Positions 23,887 to 30,611 of a stretch of DNA of 43,845 nucleotides are shown here, piece by piece (position 1 is the first letter of the stretch; every line of letters starts with the position of its first letter). The stretch is from CAZKCI01 sp964551475 (GTDB lineage Bacteria > Auribacterota > Erginobacteria > Erginobacterales > CAZKCI01): contig CAZKCI010000021.1 of assembly GCA_964551475.1 (NCBI GenBank), forward strand, positions 1-43,845, given 5' to 3'. Both the position numbers and the translations under genes were made by a program. Under the pieces are notes generated by a model. The model was not told the origin of the DNA. It worked only from the letters and a program-made list of their open reading frames with translations, and ran no database searches.

Positions 23887-25488
23887 TCATCGAGCCTCAC
23901 CGAAGACCTGGGCGGTGTAGACCTCGAATTTCGCCCCCTCCTTCCAGGCGTCGGGCGCGAGCCCCGCCTTGAGGGAGAGGTGGGTGAGCATCTCCTCCCG
24001 GTCCCATCCCTGCTCGGGCGCCACCTGGGGGAGAAAGGTCGCCCCGCGCATCCCTTGGCGCAGGATCACGCCGTGCTTCCCCACCTCGATGTCGCGCCAG
24101 GAGGCGACCGGCCGGGGCGGCGAGAGAACCGAGATCTCGATTTTGATGTCCTGGAGTTCCGAGGATTCCACCGGCGGGAAGCGGGGATCCTCGACGGCCG
24201 AAACCACCGCCTGCCGCGCCGCCAGCTCGTACAGCGGAACGTCCTGATCGAAGTGGCCCATGCATCCGCGCAGATCGCCGCGCTTGGTCAGTGTGACGAA
24301 CATCCCCCGCCGGGCCTGAAGTTCCGGGTTGTCGAACCCGTCGCTGGCGAAGGGTTTCCGGTTCAGAACCGCGTTCAGTGAGGACCGGGCGATCGAGAGC
24401 AGGCGGGCGCGCGCCGCCGGGGACAATCCTTCCGGTTCCTTGGCGATGAGGGACATTTTCTCCTCCGTCTGTTTGCCATCGTTCTTGATGTTATTGAGGG
24501 GAGACGGCGCTCCCGGGGGCAGGCTGAAAATCGCCGCGCCGTAGCCGACCACGCGGGATTTGTCTCCCATCGGGGCGTCGCCCGAATTCCTTTGATCCAC
24601 GACCTTGGCCTCCTTCACTCCCAGAAGGACGGCCGCCTCCATCGCGGCCAGGACCGCCCTCTCTCCGCACACGGCGCAGACGAGGTTGGGAACGTCCGAC
24701 CGCTCGCATCTTGCCTCGATCCGGGACAGCGCCTCGATGTCCATGGTCCGGATCGCCTCCAGCGTCTCCCGGTCGATGCGCTGGGCCTCGGCGTAGGGGG
24801 GATAGTGCGTCAGATCGGTGCTGCAGACGATCACCGCGCCGGGATCTTCCCTGATCATCTCCGCCATCGCTTTTCCGAGGTCCTTCAAGGTCGCGGGGTC
24901 GGCCCCTCCGATCAGGACGGGGACGATGAGAAAGGATTTCAGCACCGTCTGCAGGAAGGGCAGTTCCACCTCCAGCGAATGCTCCTCGCGATGAGCCTCG
25001 AGAAGGAGAGCGGCGCCTTTCACCGTAGAGACAAGTTTCTCCGCCGCCTTCCGGTCGACCGGGACGAGGCCGAGCGGCGTCATCCAGCCGTCCCCGCTCC
25101 ACACCGCGGCGCCCGGGAAACTCGCCCGGTGGGAAGAGCCGATCAGGATCACCGTGCCGATCGGCCGCCCTTCCAGCTGCTTGAAGGCGGCCGCGGCGGT
25201 GGGACCGGAATACCCGTAGCCCGCATGGGGGGCGATGAGACCGACGATCCTTCCCTCGATCGGAACCTTCTTCGCCTCCCCGAGAAGCTTTTCCACCGTC
25301 GCTCGAAGCGCGCCGGCGTCTCCCGGATAGAACCCTCCCGCCACGGCCGGTGGACGAATAATTTTCCCGGCCTCTTCACCCGATCCCGCCTGCTTCGCGC
25401 AGGAGACAACCGACAGGGCGACGACAGACCAGGCGGAAAACGCGATCATGGGGCGGGGGATAAACCGGCGGCAATGCGCGACATTCAC
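23887..25488 (-). CDS. Lipid-anchored MEMO1-AMMECR1 fusion (AmmeMemoRadiSam systems B and A)
   Basis: 533 aa. The N-terminus has a basic stretch (CRRFIPRP), a hydrophobic core and lipobox VVSC (Cys30), so a lipoprotein is predicted. Residues about 40-325 are a MEMO1 domain (RPPAVAGGFYPGD at the start, then LIAPHAGYGYSGPTAAAAF, ILIGSSHRASFPGAAVW, EEHSLEVELPFLQ, STDLTHY and VVGYGAAIF). Residues about 345-530 are AMMECR1 (SSLNAVL, RRGMFVTLTKRGDLRGCMGHF, AVVSAVEDPRFPPV and LPQVAPEQGWDREEMLTHL). These domains form the AmmeMemoRadiSam system with a radical SAM protein, which is not in this window. The fusion is known; a lipidated form is less usual. Confidence 0.88.
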   Translation of the reverse strand: MNVAHCRRFIPRPMIAFSAWSVVALSVVSCAKQAGSGEEAGKIIRPPAVAGGFYPGDAGALRATVEKLLGEAKKVPIEGRIVGLIAPHAGYGYSGPTAAAAFKQLEGRPIGTVILIGSSHRASFPGAAVWSGDGWMTPLGLVPVDRKAAEKLVSTVKGAALLLEAHREEHSLEVELPFLQTVLKSFLIVPVLIGGADPATLKDLGKAMAEMIREDPGAVIVCSTDLTHYPPYAEAQRIDRETLEAIRTMDIEALSRIEARCERSDVPNLVCAVCGERAVLAAMEAAVLLGVKEAKVVDQRNSGDAPMGDKSRVVGYGAAIFSLPPGAPSPLNNIKNDGKQTEEKMSLIAKEPEGLSPAARARLLSIARSSLNAVLNRKPFASDGFDNPELQARRGMFVTLTKRGDLRGCMGHFDQDVPLYELAARQAVVSAVEDPRFPPVESSELQDIKIEISVLSPPRPVASWRDIEVGKHGVILRQGMRGATFLPQVAPEQGWDREEMLTHLSLKAGLAPDAWKEGAKFEVYTAQVFGEAR

Positions 25489-25509
25489 AACGCGGATTGT
25501 AATTAAATT

Positions 25510-26157
25510 ATGGCTGAAATACCACTGCCTTTAAGCCATACTGTATTTGTGAGGCTTCTCGCCATATCCGGCAGTTACCACCGGGGAGGAGCGATCGACC
25601 GCCTGATCGATCGCGCGATTGAAGGGGCCCGCTCCGTTGACCCCGGTCTCGAGTTGGACAGGATCCGGCTGATCGACAAGCGGATCGAATACTGCACGAA
25701 TTGCGAGACATGCAAAAAGGACGATCCCCTGAAGCCCTTCGCCCGCTGCGTCATCGAAGACGACATGCAGGCGATCTATCCGCTGATCGACCGGGCCGAC
25801 GCCTATCTCTTCGGAACGCCGGTCAACTGCGGCCATGAAACGGCGGTGATGAAGACCTTCCTCGAGCGCTTCTGTTGGGTCTTCGCCCGCCCCAGTCCCC
25901 GCTGGATTCCCCTGAAGGGTTGCCCGGAACCCCGCCCCTCCCGCAAGAAGAAAGCCGCCATCATCGTGTCCTCCGGCATCGTCCCCCCCATCCTCCGGAT
26001 CTTCTGCGACCGGGCGACGGCATTGATCAGGGGCATCTGCGGCTGCGTCCTCAACGCCCGTGTGGTGGGTTCCTTCTACGCCGGCCGCGTCCAGCTTCGG
26101 GGCGTCGAGCCCTACCTGGATAAGGCCTATCGCCTCGGCCGCGCCCTGGCGGAATAA
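25510..26157 (+). CDS. Flavodoxin-like NAD(P)H-dependent oxidoreductase
   Basis: 215 aa from the ATG at 25510; a GTG at 25549 just before RLLAISGSYHRGG is an equally good start. The flavodoxin-like FMN site is LLAISGSYHRGGAIDRLIDRAI. CTNCETCKK followed by CVIEDDMQAIYPLIDRADAYLFGTPVNCGHETAVMKTFLERF matches iron-sulphur-flavoprotein-like and NADPH-dependent FMN reductases. The later part has two or three conserved Cys (GICGCVLNA). It probably reduces a quinone or other acceptor; the partner is unknown. Divergent from the MEMO fusion with a 21-nt gap. Confidence 0.78.
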   Translation: MAEIPLPLSHTVFVRLLAISGSYHRGGAIDRLIDRAIEGARSVDPGLELDRIRLIDKRIEYCTNCETCKKDDPLKPFARCVIEDDMQAIYPLIDRADAYLFGTPVNCGHETAVMKTFLERFCWVFARPSPRWIPLKGCPEPRPSRKKKAAIIVSSGIVPPILRIFCDRATALIRGICGCVLNARVVGSFYAGRVQLRGVEPYLDKAYRLGRALAE

Positions 26158-26182
26158 TTCATTCTTGCTGGATAGCAAGCTT

Positions 26183-26250
26183 GTGGGAGCGGCATTCCTG
26201 CTTGCCCCGATCTATCGGGGCCGCGATCCGGGCTTGGGCGAACCGCCCCC
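26183..26250 (+). repeat. GTGGGAG REP-like element with hairpins
   Basis: It begins GTGGGAGCGGCATTCCTGC, as at 36-104, and contains CCCCGAT/ATCGGGG and a GCGG/CCGC pairing. It lies between the oxidoreductase gene and the tRNA-Ala promoter and could act as a 3'-end structure for the former. Confidence 0.55.
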
Positions 26251-26269
26251 TCCGATACGATGATAGATA

Positions 26270-26297
26270 TTGACTTGTCCGAACCACGTTGTATATT
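26270..26297 (+). promoter_or_regulatory. tRNA-Ala promoter
   Basis: TTGACT (26270-26275), 16 nt, then TATATT (26292-26297). The predicted start is about 22 nt before the tRNA, a usual distance. Confidence 0.7.
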
Positions 26298-26325
26298 TTC
26301 CACGAAATCTCCTCGGGGATTTCAT

Positions 26326-26398
26326 GGGGATGTAGCTCAGCTGGGAGAGCACTTGAATGGCATTCAAGGGGTCAGGGGTTCGAATCCCCTCATCTCCA
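26326..26398 (+). tRNA. tRNA-Ala (anticodon GGC), integration target
   Basis: The cloverleaf is complete: acceptor GGGGATG with CATCTCC (one G-T pair), D arm GCTC/GAGC, anticodon stem CTTGA/TCAAG with loop ATGGCAT (anticodon GGC), T arm AGGGG-TTCGAAT-CCCCT, discriminator A. CCA is not encoded. The last 21 nt are repeated at 43643-43663, so this tRNA is the attachment site and is kept intact at attL. Confidence 0.96.
26378..26398 (+). other. attL core (21-bp tRNA-Ala 3' end)
   Basis: GTTCGAATCCCCTC and the following seven bases are identical to 43643-43663. The match stops at the first base after the tRNA discriminator. Confidence 0.92.
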
Positions 26399-26420
26399 TT
26401 TTAGGCTCGTTATTGCTGTT

Positions 26421-26439
26421 TTGTGCAATATTTGTGCAA
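26421..26439 (+). promoter_or_regulatory. Putative left integrase arm sites
   Basis: TTGTGCAA occurs at 26421-26428 and 26432-26439, 11 bp apart, one helical turn. The same pair with the same spacing occurs near the right end (43520-43538). Both lie inside the element close to a core site, as arm-type integrase sites do. Confidence 0.6.
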
Positions 26440-26483
26440 TTTCACCCCCCTTTCTGGTATATTTTTCCTGAGGCTTGATCCTT

Positions 26484-27500
26484 ATGGCCACGCTCTACCT
26501 CAGGGGCAAAACTTGGTGGGTCCACTACTCCGTAAAGGGGCGGCAGATCCGGGAGTCCACCAAGATTCCCAAGGACCAAAAGAAACTTGCCGAGGGATTC
26601 CTTCACGAAATCGAAGGCCGCCTGGCCAGGGGGTGCATCGGCTGGGACATATCCTCCCCCGATCTGAAAGGGTCCATGAACCGTTACCTGGATTCCGTCC
26701 GCCAGGACCGGAAGCCAAAAACCTTCACCCGCTATTACCAATACCTCAGATATTTTTCCGAATACCTCAAGGTTCACCACCGCACCGTCCACTCCCTCGC
26801 CGAGATCACCCCGGCGATCGTCGAGAAGTTCAAAACTCACCGGCTTGAACTGAAGAAGTCGAAGCAGACGGTCAAGGGTGAGCTGGAGGGGCTCAGGACG
26901 TTCTGGAACTGGTGCATCAACCTGGACCTCGCCAAGACCAACCCCGTCCTCAAAGTCAAGAAGCCGGTCCCCTACCGGAAGCTCCCCCGGATATACACCT
27001 CCGATGAGCTGGAGCGGATCTTCGCGGCGGCAAAAGATCGGGCTGCCTTCTACGAATTTCTTTACCGCTCCGGATTCCGTTTGGAGGAGGCTTGCGCCGT
27101 CCGGGTCAAGGATATCGACCTTGGAAACAACCTCATCCGATACAGAAACGCCAAGGGCGGACGGGATGAATGGTGCGAGATCAACTCCTCCCTTGTCCCG
27201 CTCCTCAAAGCCCAGATCGCCGGGAAGCAACCCGAAGACCTGATCTTCCGTTACGAGTTCGATCATAAGCACAACCGGATCAGGATGCAGTTTCAAGCCT
27301 TGCTGAGAGATTTGAAGATCCCGCATGGGACCCTCCACAACTTCAAGAATAGCTTTGTAACCCATCTCCTCGATGCAGGCGTTGATCCCCGGATAGTCCA
27401 AGGCCTGGCCCACCATGAGGACCTTGAAACCACCCTCCGCTATGCACGCAAGCCCTCTAGCGAAAGGGTGAAGGGGGCGGTGAATCGCCTTCCGGTATAA
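26484..27500 (+). CDS. Tyrosine recombinase/integrase
   Basis: 338 aa from the ATG at 26484, with TGAGG 10 nt upstream. The N-terminal ~60 residues are an arm-binding-like domain (TLYLRGKTWWVHYSVKGR), then a SAM-like core-binding domain (TFTRYYQYLRYFSEYLKVHH). Catalytic motifs are FRLEEACAVRVKDID (Arg I), NAKGGRDEW (beta-hairpin Lys), LHNFKNSFVTHLLDAG (His with Lys where Arg II is normal), LAHHEDLETTLRYAR (second His and nucleophile Tyr). It presumably recombines attP with the tRNA-Ala end. The Arg-to-Lys change at HxxR is unusual. It is the only plus-strand gene of the element and converges on 27505-27804. Confidence 0.93.
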   Translation: MATLYLRGKTWWVHYSVKGRQIRESTKIPKDQKKLAEGFLHEIEGRLARGCIGWDISSPDLKGSMNRYLDSVRQDRKPKTFTRYYQYLRYFSEYLKVHHRTVHSLAEITPAIVEKFKTHRLELKKSKQTVKGELEGLRTFWNWCINLDLAKTNPVLKVKKPVPYRKLPRIYTSDELERIFAAAKDRAAFYEFLYRSGFRLEEACAVRVKDIDLGNNLIRYRNAKGGRDEWCEINSSLVPLLKAQIAGKQPEDLIFRYEFDHKHNRIRMQFQALLRDLKIPHGTLHNFKNSFVTHLLDAGVDPRIVQGLAHHEDLETTLRYARKPSSERVKGAVNRLPV

Positions 27501-27504
27501 ACCC

Positions 27505-27804
27505 CTAGCTGATCCACTTAGTCGGCTTTCCCCCCGAGAATGCTCCAGCATCCAGATGCGGGGTCCGATACTGTATCCCCGCCAACGGTCGATCAATCAC
27601 TCCCGATAGAATCCCCTCTTTGACTTCCGGCCAGTAGTAGACCTTCGCCCTCATCCCGAATGGGCGATAAGCCCGGATCAGTCCCAACCTTTCCGCCTTC
27701 CGGATCGCCGTGAGGCCGATCCCGATCTTCCGGGACAAAGCCACCTCCCGGATGAACTGATCGCTACTACCGGCTGAAACCAGATTGTCCGGCAAGTCCT
27801 TCAA
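27505..27804 (-). CDS. Winged-helix/MerR-like small DNA-binding protein
   Basis: Up to 99 aa with a TTG start (27804 or 27795); GGGGAAG lies just upstream. EVALSRKIGIGLTAIRKAERLGLIRAYRPFG forms a helix-turn-helix, and YYWPEVKEGILSG a wing-like segment resembling YWPDVVAAVK in the protein at 39857-40084. It is last in the minus-strand operon, 4 nt from the convergent integrase stop, a common place for an excisionase or regulator of integration. Confidence 0.6.
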   Translation of the reverse strand: MKDLPDNLVSAGSSDQFIREVALSRKIGIGLTAIRKAERLGLIRAYRPFGMRAKVYYWPEVKEGILSGVIDRPLAGIQYRTPHLDAGAFSGGKPTKWIS

Positions 27805-27837
27805 CTTCCCCTGCTTTTCCGTGCCCTTCTGTTCGGT

Positions 27838-28035
27838 CTACGAGTGCTTCGCCACCTGCCGTCCGTTGGCCGCCAGGCGCGGACGGGCGTTGCCGCTTCG
27901 CTTCCCTGCCTTGCCCTCGAGGTAGCGGACCAAATCCGCCGTTTGACGATCCGCTTCCGTCTTGGCTTTCTTGTACTCCTCCAGATCGGCGACATGGCTC
28001 TTTGCCTGGGCAATCAGTCTGTCAATGGCTGTCAT
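27838..28035 (-). CDS. Small coiled-coil protein, unknown
   Basis: 65 aa, overlapping the DnaB gene end by 14 nt. The first half (IDRLIAQAKSHVADLEEYKKAKTEADRQTADLVRYLEG) is a strong amphipathic helix, and the tail is basic. Not recognised. Its position after dnaB suggests a helicase-associated or regulatory role, which is inference. Confidence 0.5.
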   Translation of the reverse strand: MTAIDRLIAQAKSHVADLEEYKKAKTEADRQTADLVRYLEGKAGKRSGNARPRLAANGRQVAKHS

Positions 28036-29275
28036 TGGGAATGTTCCTCAGGTTGGCAAACTTCATGATCGTCGGATCCCAGTAGAGCGTGATCGGCCCC
28101 ACTGGCCCGTGCCGCTGCTTCTTGACCAGGAGCTTGTTCTCGTGCTCCGGCTTCTCCATGTCGTAGACGTGCTCCCAGTAGAGCATCATCACGTTATCGG
28201 CGTTCTGCTCTAACTCTCCGGAGCCCCGGAGGCTCGCCAGGGTAGGCTCCTTGTTCCCGGAAAACTCGTTCGCCCGGTTCAACTGGGAGATCAGGAGGAC
28301 CGGGATGTTCATCTCCTTGGCTAATCCCTTGAAGCTCCGCGTGAGGTTCCCTAGCCGTTCCGTGGTGTTGGTCTCCTCCGTCCCTCCGCCCGGCATGAGC
28401 TGGATGTAATCGACCACGATAAAGTCGATGCGCCGGTTCTGGACCTCAGTGAAGACATCGGCGATCGGCGTCCCGGACCTGTCGTTGACGAAAAATCCAA
28501 GCTTCTCGATCACTGCGGCCTCCCTGACGATCTCGGATATCTCGATCTCTGTGATCTTCCCGCGGTTCATCCGGGAGACCGGGATCTCGGTCCGGAGCGA
28601 GAGGAGGCGGTTGAGGATCTTGGTGTCCGAGGTTTCGAAGTCCAGGTAGAGAACCTTCTTCCCGGCATTCAGGAGGTTGTTGCAGAAGTTGACGGCGAGT
28701 GCGCTCTTGCCCTGGCTGGGGCGCCCCGCCAGGATCGTCACCTCTCCGGGGAAGAATCCGCCAGTCATGTCATCCAGGTCCGTGAAGCCGGTGGGATATT
28801 CGATCTTCCCCCCGCGCCGCGCCTCGATTTCGTCCAGCATCCGGCGCAGGGCGTCTCCAATCGTCCAGTCGATCCGGACGCCGCGCTGGTACTCCCAGAT
28901 CCGCCGCTGGAGCTCGCCCACGAACTCATGAACCGGCTCCGACTTGGCCTTGGAGAGCAGGTTCAGCATCCCGGTCCGGAACGTCCAGTCCTTGAGCTGC
29001 CTGGTGTACTCGCTGATCTTGGAGGGCGAAAACTCGTTGGCAAGCAGGCCGGTGAGGTAATTGGCGTCGATCCCCTCCTCCCCCCTGAGCTCGGCCGAGA
29101 TGATCTGGAGATCGAAGTCCTTGCCGGCCGCCTGGAAGTCGCGCATCCGGGTGAAGATGACCTTGCATACCGGATCGCTGAACTCTCCGGGCTCCAGGCC
29201 GGCGGCATACTTCCGCATGGCCTCGGCTCCACCCAGAAGAAGACATCCGATGATGCTCTCTTCGATGTTTTTCAT
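28022..29275 (-). CDS. dnaB: Replicative DNA helicase (DnaB family)
   Basis: 417 aa; the ATG at 29275 overlaps the upstream stop as ATGA. The N-terminal DnaB domain is short (MKNIEESIIGCLLLG...GEFSDPVCKVIFTRM). The RecA-like core has TGFTDLDDMTGGFFPGEVTILAGRPSQGKSALA (Walker A GRPSQGKS), VLYLDFETSD, DFIVVDYIQLM (Walker B), LLISQLNR and LRGSGELEQNADNVMML (H4-like and Arg-finger regions). It unwinds DNA at the element's own fork. No separate helicase loader is visible other than the adjacent organiser-like gene. Confidence 0.93.
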   Translation of the reverse strand: MKNIEESIIGCLLLGGAEAMRKYAAGLEPGEFSDPVCKVIFTRMRDFQAAGKDFDLQIISAELRGEEGIDANYLTGLLANEFSPSKISEYTRQLKDWTFRTGMLNLLSKAKSEPVHEFVGELQRRIWEYQRGVRIDWTIGDALRRMLDEIEARRGGKIEYPTGFTDLDDMTGGFFPGEVTILAGRPSQGKSALAVNFCNNLLNAGKKVLYLDFETSDTKILNRLLSLRTEIPVSRMNRGKITEIEISEIVREAAVIEKLGFFVNDRSGTPIADVFTEVQNRRIDFIVVDYIQLMPGGGTEETNTTERLGNLTRSFKGLAKEMNIPVLLISQLNRANEFSGNKEPTLASLRGSGELEQNADNVMMLYWEHVYDMEKPEHENKLLVKKQRHGPVGPITLYWDPTIMKFANLRNIPNDSH

Positions 29276-30102
29276 AGCCGGATGGACTGCTTGCGGGGCT
29301 GTTCCTTGCCCCAGGTTCCGTAAGTGGTGGCGAACCGGGCGAAGCTCCACATCCCGGCCGTTGTTTTCTTCATGTAGTTCCTGAAGTGCTCCTGAACCTG
29401 GGCGGTTCCAAACTTATCAACCAGGGGCTTCAGATTCTTGGCGGCTGGCCCGAAGGCCATCTCACCACCGGCTGCTTCTTTCCAGATGTCGGCGAATGGG
29501 GTAAGCCAGGTGGTCTTGTGCTCACCTTCAGGCGGCCGGGAGGCTTCTGGCTTGGGAGGCTCATGGGCTTCGAGCTTCAGCGGAGGCGGTGCTTTTTCTC
29601 CTGCTTTGACCGCCTCCGGCTTCTCGCCGGAAGAGATTAGTTCTTTATTCTTCTGTGCTTTAATTCTTGTATGTGGTTGGTTGTTGGTTGGTTGTGGGTT
29701 GTTGTCCTGGTTGCCCGGTTGGTTGGTCCGATTATCGCTTTTCTGGTAACTGTCCCAATTGCATACTGTTATGACAGAGAAGCGCTTGGTTGATTGGACG
29801 GTTATCTCCCTGGTTGATTTTGCACACACTTTCCCCTCACTTTCTGCGGGGGATGGGCCAGAGAGGGATTGAAGGCAGGTCCTGACGCTTTGCTCGGAAA
29901 GACCTGTTTCCCGGGCAGCCCTACCACGGCCGAAGACAAATTGACCCGGTTCCAGGTGGACGCGCTGAAAGCCCACCATCGCATCAACCGGCTTGTGGGT
30001 AGCTTTGAGAAGGCAGTAGGTCCAGAACCGCCACAACTTGAGATTCTTCCATGCGGCAGAATCCAGCGATCGCCGCCACAGCTTTATATATCCACGGTTC
30101 AT
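29272..30102 (-). CDS. Phage replisome organiser/DnaD-like replication protein
   Basis: 276 aa, ATG preceded by GGAGAGG. The N-terminal winged helix is typical of phage replication organisers: YIKLWRRSLDSAAWKNLKLWRFWTYCLLKATHK, then GQFVFGRGRAARETGLSEQSVRTCLQSL. A long polar linker (Asn/Gln, then Pro/Lys-rich) follows. The C-terminal ~75 residues (PFADIWKEAAGGEM to WSFARFATTYGTWG) may bind the helicase. Immediately upstream of dnaB with a 4-bp overlap, as expected for an origin-binding protein and loader. Confidence 0.78.
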   Translation of the reverse strand: MNRGYIKLWRRSLDSAAWKNLKLWRFWTYCLLKATHKPVDAMVGFQRVHLEPGQFVFGRGRAARETGLSEQSVRTCLQSLSGPSPAESEGKVCAKSTREITVQSTKRFSVITVCNWDSYQKSDNRTNQPGNQDNNPQPTNNQPHTRIKAQKNKELISSGEKPEAVKAGEKAPPPLKLEAHEPPKPEASRPPEGEHKTTWLTPFADIWKEAAGGEMAFGPAAKNLKPLVDKFGTAQVQEHFRNYMKKTTAGMWSFARFATTYGTWGKEQPRKQSIRL

Positions 30103-30115
30103 TGCGACACCTCTC

Positions 30116-30454
30116 CTATCGCTTGCCCGCTTCGGGTTGCGGGTTCGACTGCAATCCCCGCCGGCAATTCATGACGCGATCCCGGACCGAGTGGTAGGTC
30201 CGCATGTAGTCTTTGAGGACCACCTGGACTTCGCCGCCGAAGTAGCCGGCGATGTCGAACTGGAGATCCGGGGTCAGCTCGAAAACAAATTCGCCCTTGG
30301 GGGCAGCGAGCATCCGGAATTGCTGGGGAGCATGCCCGCGGTAGATAAGGTATGCGGCGCAGAACATGCTTTGGGTGGTAAACACGTGGGGATTTGAGGA
30401 TGGGTCCGGAGTTATCCCGGACCCCCCGCTGCTCAACCTCTCCGCTTTCTTCAT
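30116..30454 (-). CDS. DUF5659-like small protein
   Basis: 112 aa from the ATG at 30454, preceded by GAGAGGAAG. The pattern HVFTTQSMFCAAYLIYRGH, GEFVFELTPDLQFDIAGYFGGE, VVLKDYMRTYHSVRDRVMNCR resembles the DUF5659 family of phage and mobile-element proteins with unknown function. It lies 13 nt before the replication organiser gene. A hairpin with terminator-like shape (30491-30536) precedes it. Confidence 0.55.
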   Translation of the reverse strand: MKKAERLSSGGSGITPDPSSNPHVFTTQSMFCAAYLIYRGHAPQQFRMLAAPKGEFVFELTPDLQFDIAGYFGGEVQVVLKDYMRTYHSVRDRVMNCRRGLQSNPQPEAGKR

Positions 30455-30490
30455 AATCGCTTCCTCTCCATATCGCCGCCCCAAAACAGA

Positions 30491-30536
30491 AGGCGACCAG
30501 TTGTGCCGGAGAAATTCTCCGGTCATTTGGTCGCCT
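30491..30536. terminator. Bidirectional terminator-like nested hairpin
   Basis: AGGCGACCA (30491-30499) pairs with TGGTCGCCT (30528-30536), with an inner CCGGAG/CTCCGG stem (30506-30522). TTTTA follows on the plus strand; on the minus strand TCTGTTTT follows. It ends the tape measure gene transcript and stands 37 nt before the ATG at 30454. A closely related structure is at 36411-36453. Confidence 0.65.
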
Positions 30537-30611
30537 TTTATCGCTACCGCGGAGTATTTTTGCCCCGCGATATCCGAAACTAAACGGCCGGGTGCTGGCC
30601 CGGTCCGGGAT

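Noticed and set aside
30116..30526. Longer start of the DUF5659-like gene
   Set aside because: The extension runs through the nested terminator-like hairpin; ATG 30454 has a good ribosome site.
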